From positions 6,573,193 through 6,637,192 of the forward strand of contig OW388303.1 of assembly GCA_936450465.1 (NCBI GenBank): a DNA stretch of 64,000 nucleotides, read 5' to 3'. The position numbers were made by a program, and so were the translations under genes. The stretch comes from Gibbula magus. Taxonomy: Eukaryota; Mollusca; Gastropoda; Trochida; Trochidae. Below are positions 12,450 to 22,328 of this stretch, piece by piece. Within the stretch, counting starts at the first letter, position 1. Each line of letters opens with the position of its first letter. Below the pieces are notes generated by a model, which had not been told where the DNA came from, searched no databases, and was given only the letters and a program-made list of their open reading frames with translations.

Positions 12450-12589
12450 TTATTCAGTATTAAAGGCCTCATGGCCAAGAGTACAATTACAAATACATTT
12501 TGAGGATGGACAGATGTATGTACAATTATAGTATTACATTTCATAATTATAGTATTATTACATTTCATACAGGCAGGTTGCGTTTCAGA

Positions 12590-13074
12590 AAGATTGCAAC
12601 AGATTTCAATATTTGTACATTTGTTGTTGCTAAAAGTTGTTTGTATTTCAATTCTGATGGAAAAGTTTGGTAATAACGAGGTATATACAATGTTCTATGT
12701 ACAGAATAGTATGGACATACGAGTAAAAAAATGGAATTCATTCTGTATAACATTTAAATTACACTTGTCACAAATGAGTACATTTCTAGGTATATCAACA
12801 TTATATCGTTGTTGTTGAATGTTCAACTTGTGGCTTAAACAGCGAAATTTACATAAAATGCGTATTCATTATTGTTATTAAGTCTCAAGATGTATTTTTC
12901 TGGTTCAAGAGCAGACTTGATTGCTCCATAATCTTTTAGAAAATATGATGTTGTGATTCTGGAATGCCAATTTTGAATTTCAATATATTGGCATCTTTGT
13001 CTAAATTCTCTTACAAATATATCAATACTCCCACATTCTTGAACAATCCAAACATATGTAAATCCTCCAAGCAA
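12590..13074 (-). pseudogene. LINE ORF2 C-terminal segment, downstream half with zinc-finger-like motif
   Basis: Minus-strand reading GGFTYVWIVQECGSIDIFV at 13074, through ALEPEKYILRLN, then a stop, then LNIQQQRYNVDIPRN and CDKCNLNVIQNEFHFF. This is the standard LINE C-terminus (GFxYVW...EKYL...GRYxxIPRxxRxCxxC...EDExHFL) and continues the half at 15196-15346. Confidence 0.65.
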
Positions 13075-13141
13075 CCGAGAGGTCGGTTATCAAGAGGTTG
13101 GTTATCAGATAACCAACCTCGTGATAACCGACCTCTCGGTT
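13073..13141. repeat. Near-perfect 69-bp palindrome
   Basis: Arms 13073-13106 and 13108-13141 are reverse complements with a single mismatch around a one-base centre (AACCGAGAGGTCGGTTATCA... with its mirror). It forms the left end of the insertion in the LINE. Confidence 0.9.
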
Positions 13142-13190
13142 CGATATGGTGAACATGTCTCGGCTTCGCCTCGCCATATTCACCATATCG
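13142..13190. repeat. Second hairpin, 12-bp arms
   Basis: CGATATGGTGAA at 13142-13153 pairs perfectly with TTCACCATATCG at 13179-13190, directly adjoining the larger palindrome. Confidence 0.85.
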
Positions 13191-13616
13191 CACCTCGAAA
13201 AAAAACTTACCCTCGGCTTGCGGGTCTAAATGACCCTTTGCCTCGATTTGTGACTTTCGACATTCTTTACATTATTTTGTTCTGTCAGTTTTGTCATGCC
13301 AATATTTTCATTTAGTTTACACAAAATACGACAAATAAGCTGATTTAAAGAATATCAAAGATCGCAAATACGTGTATATGAAAGAAAACATGAGACAGAA
13401 TCCACATAATTTATTAACCATCATTTTAATTTGTTTAATGTTCACACACATTCTTGTTATCCGTTTTATAAGTACGATGAAATGAGTTGTTAATATCCCG
13501 TGATTCAGCGCACACGTATCGATGGTGGTCCTTGATGCGGTCTTTTCTTAATTCGTTTGGTTATCCCTGAAAAAAGCAAAAGTGACACATAAGTAACAGA
13601 ATTATGATGAATTGTT

Positions 13617-13638
13617 GGGGGGGGGGGGGGGGGGGGGG
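13617..13638 (+). repeat. Poly-G tract, 22 bases
   Basis: Uninterrupted run of G. Length is prone to sequencing error. Confidence 0.9.
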
Positions 13639-13726
13639 TGTTTCTGATGTCTCATCTTGTAGTTGTATTAGTTTTGTAGACTTGTGTATGTGTGATATAG
13701 GCTACTTACTTTTACTTTACTTAAAC

Positions 13727-14123
13727 TTAAAGGTGCATCCATTTCGCTGTTTGGGGTCATATATATGCCAAATGTTATAACTGGTGTTATTTTATCTGAA
13801 GTACTGGCTGTTGCCGAAAATTGCCATGTTGGTGATAATCGACTCAAAACATCAGCACAAATTATGGTTGATAATGTTGAACAGCTGTTGAATAGGTCAT
13901 GGCTACTGTACATGAAAATGGGACGTGTAGTTTCGGTTTCTACACATGTATAATGACGTTGCTCGATTTAAATTGGAAACTTTTAGTTATGATATATTTT
14001 TACGATTGGGGATGGGTATGCAAGTTGAGTGAGACTATTTGAACTTAAATCCGCCCTTATGGAATGTTTGCACGTATTAAAGTCAAATAACATATTATGA
14101 AACAATACTAGATGCATCTTTAA
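13727..14123. mobile_element. MITE family 4, complete copy
   Basis: Inverted termini TTAAAGGTGCATC and GATGCATCTTTAA. The interior (GTCATATATATGCC, then a GTACTGGCTGTTGCCGAAAA segment, and at the other side GGGGATGGGTATGC) matches the reverse complement of 60867-61299. Small open frames inside are not genes. Confidence 0.7.
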
Positions 14124-14475
14124 TAGCAGAATATTTACGAAATATCTAAATGATAAAATTACAAATTTTGATAGCAAGAAAATCAACGACATCAATTTAA
14201 CACTCGATATTGATTATCGATAAAGAGCTATTCATTTTTGAAGTCAATGAAAATGACATGCAAAAGTATACGAGACGGTAATGTCAAAATGGTAAAGACA
14301 ATCATCCCACGCCCTGGTGAAAATCAAGCAAAGCTGTATGATATTGTGAATGAAACACTATCGTGAACATGTTTATATTTCGTTTGGTCACTCGAAAACG
14401 CCCTATTACATGAGCTAAAATGTCAAATACGGTTAAACAGCAAATGAATTAGTGTCAAATACAATGTAACTCACC

Positions 14476-14630
14476 TTCATTTCGCTCCGAACAGACCTTG
14501 AAACTCTTATTATGTGTACTATTGTTTGAAACATCAGACACTCCATTTTGGCCACTTCCTCGCAACCACGCGCTTTTGATTGTGTGCAGCACGTGATGTT
14601 AGAAACGTAGCTTGACAACATGACATTCAT
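14476..14630 (-). other. Possible first exon with splice donor, unassigned
   Basis: A minus-strand frame starting MNVMLSSYVSNITCC runs 52 codons to ATGAAG|GTGAGT, a strong donor, in a locally GC-richer patch. No partner exon that continues the frame was found (a TTTTTTCAG acceptor near 13568 gives an immediate stop in phase 0). Perhaps a transposon gene remnant. Confidence 0.2.
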
Positions 14631-15093
14631 GATGTCCGTGCATCACAAGATGCAATGAACAACGTCCGTGCAGCCACGGTGTTCGCTTAACGCCAGTAGA
14701 TAGTTGGTCATGGACTGAATGGCTTGTTAAAATAGAATAATATGTTGTCAAAAACAATCTTATAAATGTTTATTTTATTTTTTAAAATCATCTTTATTGC
14801 ATATATATTCAAAGAAAAGATGATGTAGTTTATGTAGTAAGAACGAAAATAAACAGTTGGTTACTTGCTAGGAATTTCTGTTCGACAACAATGAATGTAC
14901 ACGACTCGATTTGCACGTGAATTTCGCGAAGTGTACACGTGATGTTGAAGCAATGTTTAGAGTAGAATTCACTCAAGCATTACAACATTACAACTATTTC
15001 AAAACGTTCAATTAAAGTAACTATTTCGTATTTAAATTAATGAAAATAAAAACGACTTGTCACTTTGTCAATCATAACCATGTGGTGTATGTG

Positions 15094-15191
15094 AAATAAT
15101 GACCTCGACCTCGTGAATATCTGTGATAACCATCTCGCGTACCGCTCGATGGTTATCACAGATATTCACTCGGTCTGCGGTCATTATTTCA
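15094..15191. repeat. Long palindromic hairpin, right end of insertion
   Basis: GTGAATATCTGTGATAACCATC pairs with GATGGTTATCACAGATATTCAC around CTCGCGTACCGCTC, and the outer GAAATAATGACC pairs with GGTCATTATTTC. It is the counterpart of the hairpins at 13073-13190 at the other end of the same insert. Confidence 0.85.
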
Positions 15192-15195
15192 ACCG

Positions 15196-15346
15196 TAACT
15201 TTAACATATCATAACATGATTTGGGGTGACGATGATCGTCCATATGTAATAATCTGCACCAATATTTTATACATCTGCTGTAATAGTTAACACACAATTC
15301 TGTTCTTCCAATTTCACCAAGGACTGCTTTGGAGGAATATTTTTAT
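15196..15346 (-). pseudogene. LINE ORF2 C-terminal segment, upstream half
   Basis: After a stop at 15347 the minus-strand reading continues as AVLGEIGRTELCVNYYSRC and IKYWCRLLHMDDHRHPKSCY, the usual post-RT region of such LINEs. It breaks off exactly at the CAACCG repeat that borders the hairpin-ended insert. Confidence 0.6.
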
Positions 15347-17096
15347 TTACACATAGATAACGTTTAAAAAAGAAGCATTGTATTTTTCTATGTGGGCACG
15401 ATAAGAATGGCCCCAAATTTCACTACCGTATAATAATATCGGAGCGATTTTTCTGTCAAATATCGCTGAGGCGACTTTCAAAGACATATTTGGAAAATCA
15501 TTAAACATTTTGAAAATAGGAAACGAGGCTTTCTTGGCTTGAAGACTTAGCGTTTCACATGCCTTGGACCATATCAATTTAGTGGAAAAGACAACACCGA
15601 GATATTTATAGTGTAATACCACTTCCATTTGGTTTCCATTATAAAACTATTTTTCAGATTTCTTTAGATACCCACCGTTTCTAAATACAACTATACATGA
15701 TTTGTCTAGATTGACTTAGAAACACCATTTCGAACAGAACCGATACAATGTATCAAGTTTTCTTTGAAAGGCAATTACAGTGTCATCAAGCAAGGTAACA
15801 TCGTCTGCAAAAAGCAGTAATAAAATATCATTCAAACCATCTTTGACAAATATACCTCTTAATCCACAATTATATGCTTTATCAACAAGCTCATTTATGA
15901 AAAATATGAACAGGGCTGGACTTAGCATGCAACCTTGCTTTACCCCTGATGCTGTTTCAAATATTTCAGACCTCTTATTTCCAACTTTAACGCAAGCTGA
16001 TACCTTATCATACATATCTTTCAACAATTTGAACATTTAACCATGGACACCTTTAGTGAGAAGTACATATAAAAGCTTATTTCTATTTACAAAATCAAAT
16101 GCTTTTTTAAAATCGATAAAAGCTGCATAAAATCTATGTTTGGGTTTTCGTAGATATTTTTGACATAGAGATTGAAGTACAAATATGTTATCGACTGTTG
16201 AATAGTCAGCTCTAAATCCTGCTTGACATTCATGTAAAATATTATGTAATTCCATCCAGTTCCGAATTCTGAAGTCAAGGATCGAGGTAAATATTTTACC
16301 AATCATATTCAACAATGAGATACCACGATAGTTGTTAGGGTCATGCTTATTTCCCTTCTTATACAATGGTATAATCATTCCGATATTCCAGTTGTCTGGA
16401 AAAACGCCAGTATCTAACACAGTGTTTAACAGCATTTCCAAGTATGGCATAATGAAATTAGCATTTTTTTAAAACTCTGGTGGTATTCCATCAGTACCGG
16501 GGGATTTTCCTGTCTTAAGGGACTGTATGGCCTGTTCTATTTCATTTCTAGTTATTGAATCTGATAAGAAATCTTCATTGTTACAATCAGAACAATCATG
16601 GCTTGTTACATAATCACGGGCGGTTTCATCAAAACCGTCATCGTGTAAATTAGATTCGGGATTGAGTAATTCCTTGAAATATGTAAGCCATCGGGATACA
16701 GTTACACCCTCCCGGACTAGTAGTAAGAGATTTTACCTTAGACCAGAACTTCTTACAGTCACCATATGTGGCTTCAGCACATACCTCTTCTGCAACCATA
16801 TAATTATAATGTCTAGACTTTTCCCGGCAGATTTTTTGGAAATTACGCTTTGCACCAATATAACTATTGAGATTTTCGCTAGAGCGACAATTCCGGAACA
16901 TGTTTAAGTGGAAGAATGTTTTACTCTTAGCATGCTCGCAATCTTCATCAAACCACTTGGGTTGCATGAGCTTTTGCTCAGTTACTTTCGACTTGTTATA
17001 AACACGTAAATGACTTCCTGCATGTTGCATTAGTTCTACCAACTTGTCAGCTGCAGCACTGACGTTTAGGTGCAACAATTGTTGAAAGTCGTCCAT
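15347..17096 (-). pseudogene. LINE ORF2 linker and reverse transcriptase
   Basis: Linker 17096-16650, then the RT fingers (SLKTGKSPGTDGIPPEF near 16500, stop, YRGISLLN near 16320), palm A (FIDFKKAFDFVNR near 16100), GVKQGCMLSPALF near 15940, the catalytic LLFADDVTLL near 15790, then YKYLGVVFS and ILLYGSEIWGH near 15420. Stops include TAA near 16036 between VHG and MFKLL and TAG/TAA interruptions near 16470 and 15700. Motif order and spacing are those of a complete LINE RT. Confidence 0.8.
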
Positions 17097-17229
17097 GATT
17101 TTGGATGCAACGTCAGACGTTATATTGGTATCAAACCCATAGTCGCTACTATTACATGCCTTGAATTTGATAATGTCGTAACCTTCTATGGTTCCTCCGT
17201 TATCATCACTATCACCCTATGATCCTGCA

Positions 17230-18205
17230 TCTACATGTACATCGAGACTTCAAGTGCACGATAGTGGTAAATGATCAGAGTCGGATCGAGAATGCACAGT
17301 CATGTCTAAGATGGCACTAAAACAGTTTGTTGAAGCCAGTATGTAGTCTAGAAGTGAGTGAGTGAGTGAATTATTGCTTAACGCCGCTTCGGCAGTATCG
17401 CAGCCATTAGCGGCGACAAATTTAAGTTAATTGATAATTTTAAATATAATTGCAAAAGCAAAAAGTAATGACACAAAGGCCATAGAAAACATCTGTAGTC
17501 TACAAGACTCGACCCATGGTGGGTAATACAAGTAACGGACCCTGTCTCATCCCCTTGCTTTCTACCATTTACAATGTGTATGCCCCACAGTTTGAATGTT
17601 TCCCAGAGGGCGAGACCTAACTTATTAGTTACACTGTCTTCGCTTGCTCTAGGTTCCGCGAAGTAGTCAGGTAAATAGAAATTTGAGAGAGGGAGATAAT
17701 CAATGTCATTGTCATTCTCAAGCAAATAATCATCATTAAAACCAACTCGAGCGTTAAAATCTCCGAAGAGTATTATAGGTATTTCTTCATTACATTTTGC
17801 TCTAATAACGGCAAGTTTAGATTCTAGTTCATCAATGTCATTAGAACTAGGGTCATTATAAAGCGGGGAACCATCTGGTAGAATATAGAGGAAACCAATA
17901 ATGAAACTATCATTAATATTAAAGAATACCCAATTTTGCCATGTGGAAAATATTCTCGCGTATAAATGGCTAAAGGCGTTTCTGATGTAAACGGCAACTC
18001 CGCCAGAATATCGCCCATAATTGCTCAATCTTCTGGCAGGCGATGTATGACAAATATATTCAGTAAAGAGTGATTCTAGTTCGCTCTTATCATGTTTCAT
18101 GGTTTCTACTAAACCAAAAATGTCAAATTGTTCACAAAACCGCATGAATGATGCGTCATATAGGTGGGAGTGAATGCCCTGTACATTCCAAACAGCAATA
18201 TTCTG
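17230..18205 (-). pseudogene. LINE ORF2 apurinic endonuclease domain, split
   Basis: The frame reads IAVWNVQGI near 18205 (Asn of the endonuclease active site), GLVET near 18110 (metal-binding Glu), GDFNARVG near 17760, and after the insert SDSDHLPLS near 17270, the catalytic Asp-His block. The GSSLVDY segment at about 17505 and the continuation LDYILAS at about 17345 are the two halves of one sequence separated by the 17351-17493 insertion. The frame then meets a TGA shortly after the SDH motif. Confidence 0.7.
17351..17493. mobile_element. SINE-like insertion with 9-bp target duplication
   Basis: 143 bp beginning GAAGTGAGTGAGTGAGTGAA and continuing through TTAACGCCGCTTCGGCAGT. It is flanked by TGTAGTCTA at 17342-17350 and again at 17494-17502. 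Removing the insert plus one copy of the flank restores the LINE endonuclease reading (GSSLVDYI). The GTGAGTGAGTGA head with a TTAACGCCGC block resembles an abundant molluscan short element; that link is from memory of such sequences. Confidence 0.75.
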
Positions 18206-18436
18206 AATCAGGTTGGATGTTGTAGTCGCATCTTCTGGCGTTGTTGATAGATCCGTGTGGACAGTTTGGCCACGGCCGTCTTCCTATACTGAAACTGACG
18301 CCCCCTGGTCACCCCCGGTGCCGTTCCCCATGGGCCCCGCGGGAACCGCCACTCGGTGTGCCCCGGCGGGCGGTAGGGGGTCGATTACTGATCTTTCTTA
18401 TGGCATCATTGTCAAGGACATAGACATCTCCCTCGA

Positions 18437-18940
18437 TCACGAGCTTATCATACGAGAGAAATGCAGTTTTATCATTTTACGAGCCTCTACCATATATGGT
18501 ATAAGAGAAGCGATTAGCTTTCTAACTTTCTCAGTGTATTCATTTGCTTCATGAAACAGTTCATTTCCTCTAAGTTTAGTTTTTGCGAGGTCAAAGATGC
18601 TTACCTTGTCTTTGTATGATAGGAACTTTGCAATGACTGGTTTGCGTTTTCCTTTTGTCTGGAGACGATGGGCCCGCTCGATGGGGACAGTATCTGCGTT
18701 GTCCATTCCAAGATGGTCACGGAGGAATTCCCTTACCGGTGTCTCTGTCTGAGACCACTTTTCCCCAATCACACTCTCTATCCCATGAATGATTAAGTTG
18801 TTCCTCCTGCTTTGCGCCTCTTCTTTGTCAACATGGTTTTCAAGTCTATCGAGTCTATCTTTGAGTTCAATGTTTTCTGCTTTTAGCTTAGAAAACTCAT
18901 CCGATATTTCTTTCCTTACCGTGTCGAATTTCTCATATTG
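18437..18940 (-). pseudogene. LINE ORF1, coiled coil and RNA-binding domain
   Basis: An open frame runs from about 18940. It begins with a heptad-like charged helix (EFSKLKAENIELKDRL), then RRNNLIIHGI and ERAHRL...RKPVIAKFLSYKDK, the pattern of the L1 ORF1-type RNA-recognition domain. The expected C-terminal LSYDKLVIEGDVYV segment is visible just downstream (18400-18480) in a different frame, so there is a frameshift near 18437-18480. The GC-rich stretch 18290-18380 belongs to the ORF1/ORF2 junction. Confidence 0.65.
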
Positions 18941-19058
18941 AGTTTACTCACATCTGATTTTATCGATCTCAAAATATGGTTTCAACATATTTTTATTTCC
19001 AAAAAGAAATCTGGATTGGCAAACAAGCCATAGGCTTATTTCAACGCCGCTCCAGAAA

Positions 19059-19583
19059 TCACCTCAAAATATGTGTCATATCGTCATCGTAGCTGTCGGA
19101 TTCGCCGTTGTCAGAAAGTCCCTCGCAAGTAAAAGCGAGAGTAGACTGCCTGGTACCCATGTTGCGAGCACCCCTATTAGCAGTACCCCGACCTTTAGGC
19201 CCTGGATTCAGCTCCACCTCGCAACAAACTTCTAGCAGGCGTCGGACAAATGGGATGAATATGCATGCTTTTGAAGTGCTAGGTTCATCTACTTCATTCG
19301 AATATTTGCACATTTTCAAGTCAAAGTTATTCGGGCTCCCGGGGCTGCAACCACACAAAAACTTTCCACTCAAGTGTAGAAGTAAGTTAACAATGAGGAA
19401 TATTTTGAATTGTCGTGATAACAAACCTCCTCCGATGTGAAGTTTTCGGGATATTTTGCTCGAGTTGACTCTACAAGCGAAGAAACAACCTATGCGACCT
19501 CGCCAGCATTCAAGCGAATCACCCATGTTGCATGTGAAATCGACGCTCCTCACGCTTGAATGATGATTGACTGATATTGACAA
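19059..19583 (-). pseudogene. LINE ORF1 N-terminal part with 2A-like motif
   Basis: A 174-codon frame with a hydrophobic stretch around residues 60-75 (FKIFLIVNLLLHLSG) and, at residues 120-129, CCEVELNPGP. This matches the ribosome-skipping 2A consensus D-V/I-E-x-N-P-G-P except that the first Asp is Glu. 2A-like motifs at the N-terminus of ORF1 are known from CR1/L2-type LINEs of molluscs, echinoderms and other animals. After the motif the frame continues only about 45 residues to a TGA at 19059; the next ORF1 segment is in another frame, so the copy is broken. Confidence 0.65.
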
Positions 19584-19619
19584 CGCATCGAGTTGTCAGA
19601 TTTGACACAATGTACAACT

Positions 19620-20301
19620 TTTGCTCATAAAGTCATTTAAACACGTTCGATGTCAAATGTAAGTTATCGTTTATACTCAAAAGGTTGTTAGAAAGGCGAT
19701 ATAGTAGTCAGTTTTGACATGGATCTCTAGGAAGGTTGATTTAGAAAACATTTTTGTCAGCACGATATGAACACGACCCGAATAATAATAATAAGAGTAC
19801 TTATAACGCGCTGATTTCCAAAAACGAGGTCCATGCTCAATATATATACGGTTGTTTGCAGTTACATTACGAAAATATTTAAAATTTCAAATTTGTCAAC
19901 AGCATTTTTACGAATATTTAACTTAAGTGTTCAAACATTTTAAATAAATGTGTGTAACATATATACTTAACTAAAAAGGAAACTAGTCATGTCAGAAGAA
20001 AGAACATATGTACATAATTTGATGGTGTATTGAATACAACTTACATATAATACTCCGGTCAGATACGCTGGAATAACACTGGTTTCAAAATTAAGTGTCT
20101 AATTCCAAAGAAATGTCCTAATTGTTGTAATTTCATACCACATCGTTAGATGGCCTTTGTTTCTCCATGCGTCCTGTAAAACTTGTTCTGTCTGAAAGTT
20201 CTTGCTATACGGACATGTGTATAAATCGTTCATGCCCATGGCTCTTCTCCGTTGTTCTTGGGTTGATGTTGGTATTTTAAATGTGTTTTTCAGTAATCTA
20301 G
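19620..20301. other. Spacer between LINE and LTR element
   Basis: Contains AATAATAATAATAA followed by a GCGCTGATTTCCAAAA / CCATGCTCAA motif near 19790-19850, of a type seen in short dispersed repeats, but no definable element. The end (about 20252-20301) is half of a tandem repeat split by the LTR element. Confidence 0.4.
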
Positions 20302-20897
20302 TATCGCCTATATAAAATAATGCATTTTTACTTGAAATTATAACAAATGCATATCAATATAAAATGTTCATGAATTGTGAATAGTGAAATAATAATGTAA
20401 ACGATGGATGAAATATGATGGCATTATGTGAAATATTTATTAATATATATTGTGTGTGATTCAATGTTTTATAATAATATATGAATGTTAGTTTTCACTA
20501 GTCAGAAAAAGCTCTCCTCCCATGAAATGTACATTCTCTACATACCTCTACGATGACTCCAAAGTTACCTACGTGAAACAGTAGGGTAGGGGATAACCAT
20601 ATAAGAGTATCAGTCGGAGAGCCAGAAATATACTCTTGGCGTCATCAGACAGGTAAACCAATGAAAAAGTCTAGAATGCAAATTCCGAGTATAGTAGACT
20701 ATATAAACGGGAGATCACCGATTTGCTATCAGTGCGGGCCTTTGTTTTGTATGTGCCCCACACTCCACGTACCTCTGTACTGAAATGATCACGTATAAAC
20801 CATGGATGTGAGAGACCCTCTGTGTTCTGTCTTCTTTGAATAACTCAATCGCCAGAGCTACATCCCCAGCTAAAGGCAATAAAAGCTAAAGGCGATA
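20302..20897 (+). repeat. 5' LTR (596 bp)
   Basis: Starts TATCGCCT and ends AGGCGATA, an 8-bp perfect inverted pair instead of the usual TG...CA. A TATATAAA box lies at 20700-20707 and AATAAA at 20878-20883, consistent with U3 promoter and R/U5 polyadenylation signal. Confidence 0.88.
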
Positions 20898-20915
20898 TGG
20901 TGTTCGAGATGCGGG
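20898..20915 (+). promoter_or_regulatory. Primer-binding site
   Basis: TGGTGTTCGAGATGCGGG begins immediately after the LTR; TGG complements the tRNA CCA end. It resembles tRNA-Leu-type sites of other Gypsy elements, but the tRNA is not identified. Confidence 0.65.
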
Positions 20916-21009
20916 ATTCCACAAGATTCCTCAAATTGGATATGGATTCTCATTCAGGAACAGGAAATTGTGAGTACCGTTATTAGAAATATGGGGTACA
21001 CGATTCTAG

Positions 21010-22044
21010 ATGGCGCTCACATCAACACCCTTAAATGTGCCATCAAACATTTTAACACCTGAGGCCTCTAGCAACGAATTTCAGGAAATAGAAGATGAAA
21101 ATGTTTTAAGAGAGTTTGAGTTAGAAGAAAATGATTTAAGAACGAGAAGTGCAATCTTTGATTCGAATTTAGAAGATGACCCTAGATATGATGAGCATTT
21201 AATACATAGATCGAGAACTTTCAGAATGCCTGATTTTGGTATGAATTTGGACGTTTTTAATGATAAGGACAATCTAGATGCTAGAGTTTGGGTACTACGT
21301 TTTAATGGTTATGCAAATCTAAAACTATGGACCGAGCAGGAGAAAATCTCTACTTTTCCTCTCTTTCTTAGAGGAGGAGCAGCTGAGTGGTTCTACCACA
21401 ATGATTTGAGTAGAGCCGCTCGCTTTAGCCAAGTAGAAGAAGCCTTCTTAGCGAGATATAGCCATGACAAGAATAGATTTACCTTGCTAGAAAAATTAAA
21501 TCAGAGAAAATTAGCTGATGGCGAGGATGTTGAAAGGTACATTTCTGACATTCTCAGCTACGCAGCCAGCCTCAAATTCTCCGATGGAGACACCAGAGAC
21601 GCGCTCATCAGAGGTCTCTGTGAATCCGTTAAGATATCGGTGCTTTTTAAAGAGCCAGATACCTTACGGGACACTCTGAAGTACATACGCCTCGCCAGCG
21701 AACTGAGACCACGCAGGTCAGAAGATATGGCCAGTGCTATAACTCGTCTCACAGATAGAGTTGCTGACATGCAAGCCTCACTAGCCAGGTCAGTGAGTGC
21801 TATGCAGGTGCCGAGAAGCCCTGCATTCAGCCAAAATAGCAGAGCACCTCCGTCCACTGCCCAAAGAACGAATCGTTCAAGGGAGCAGTTTAGACAGTGC
21901 TACAAGTGCGGGTATCAATATGATCCCATGCACAAATGTCCTGCAAAGAACGCAAGGTGCAATAATTGCGGGCGGATAGGTCATTTTCAACGTGTTTGTC
22001 GAAACCAGGGACAGTCAAATTACAATACCAATTACCGTAAATGA
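21010..22044 (+). CDS. gag: Gag polyprotein (344 aa)
   Basis: Forms the particle shell and binds element RNA. The central region has the retrotransposon-Gag pattern (WFYHNDLSRAARFSQVEEAF, then LLEKLNQRKLADGEDVERYI). The C-terminus has two Cys-rich knuckles: CYKCGYQYDPMHKC (atypical spacing) and a classical CNNCGRIGHFQRVC. It starts at the ATG 112 bases after the 5' LTR. The stop is TGA at 22042-22044, and the protease follows in the same frame. Confidence 0.85.
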   Translation: MALTSTPLNVPSNILTPEASSNEFQEIEDENVLREFELEENDLRTRSAIFDSNLEDDPRYDEHLIHRSRTFRMPDFGMNLDVFNDKDNLDARVWVLRFNGYANLKLWTEQEKISTFPLFLRGGAAEWFYHNDLSRAARFSQVEEAFLARYSHDKNRFTLLEKLNQRKLADGEDVERYISDILSYAASLKFSDGDTRDALIRGLCESVKISVLFKEPDTLRDTLKYIRLASELRPRRSEDMASAITRLTDRVADMQASLARSVSAMQVPRSPAFSQNSRAPPSTAQRTNRSREQFRQCYKCGYQYDPMHKCPAKNARCNNCGRIGHFQRVCRNQGQSNYNTNYRK

Positions 22045-22071
22045 CATGTTTGCCCCACCCAGAAATCAAAA

Positions 22072-22323
22072 TTGTCAAAGAGATCTATCAAATTATCCAA
22101 AATAGGTAACAGTGTTAAGCATAGTAAAAATTCTAAAATTTCGCAGATGGAACACAAGGCTAAGGAGTTTGATCAAAACCTTATTTTAATAACCGTTGGA
22201 AACAATGACTATGACGCGGTTCTCGACACAGGAGCTTCGGTTTCTGTCATATCTCAAAACTTATTTGAAAAATGGAAGGATAGTAACATGTATTCCTTGA
22301 ACAGTCTGGCATTACAGCAATAA
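22072..22323 (+). CDS. Retropepsin (protease) N-terminal part
   Basis: Aspartic protease of the element. The catalytic LDTGASVSVIS motif lies at about 22221-22253. The frame is open from the Gag stop at 22044 onward, so the listed start is not necessarily real; it could be made by read-through of the TGA. The frame ends at 22321-22323, and the remainder of the protease (the LGLDWL flap/core segment) is in the Pol frame, reached by a -1 shift somewhere before about 22320. Confidence 0.75.
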   Translation: MSKRSIKLSKIGNSVKHSKNSKISQMEHKAKEFDQNLILITVGNNDYDAVLDTGASVSVISQNLFEKWKDSNMYSLNSLALQQ

Positions 22324-22328
22324 CAAGT

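Larger units (their letters stand above)
13078..15189. mobile_element. Hairpin-ended insertion in LINE ORF2
   Basis: A roughly 2.1 kb block lies between the two halves of the LINE C-terminus and is bordered on both sides by CAACCG (13072-13077 and 15190-15195), a likely 6-bp target duplication. Collapsing one copy gives an in-frame junction. Inside are a 22-base poly-G run (13617-13638), a complete MITE family 4 copy (13727-14123) and a possible exon at 14476-14630. No transposase is recognisable, so it is non-autonomous or decayed. Confidence 0.55.
12390..19600 (-). mobile_element. Degenerate LINE (non-LTR retrotransposon) with nested insertions
   Basis: Reading from right to left: ORF1 N-terminus with a 2A-like motif (19583-19059), ORF1 coiled coil and RNA-binding part (about 18940-18437), ORF2 endonuclease (about 18205 to 17230), linker (17096-16650), reverse transcriptase (about 16640-15347), ORF2 C-terminal part (15346-15196 and 13074-12590) and a simple-repeat tail of TAC/TTA units (12449-12390). 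Stops and frameshifts interrupt both ORFs, so the copy is dead. A SINE-like insert at 17351-17493 and a hairpin-ended insert at about 13078-15189 split it. The 2A motif and endonuclease type point to the CR1/L2-like group, but the clade is not certain. Confidence 0.75.

Noticed and set aside
13490..13581. Terminal exon joined to 14476-14630
   Set aside because: The acceptor looks good but joining in phase 0 gives an immediate stop.
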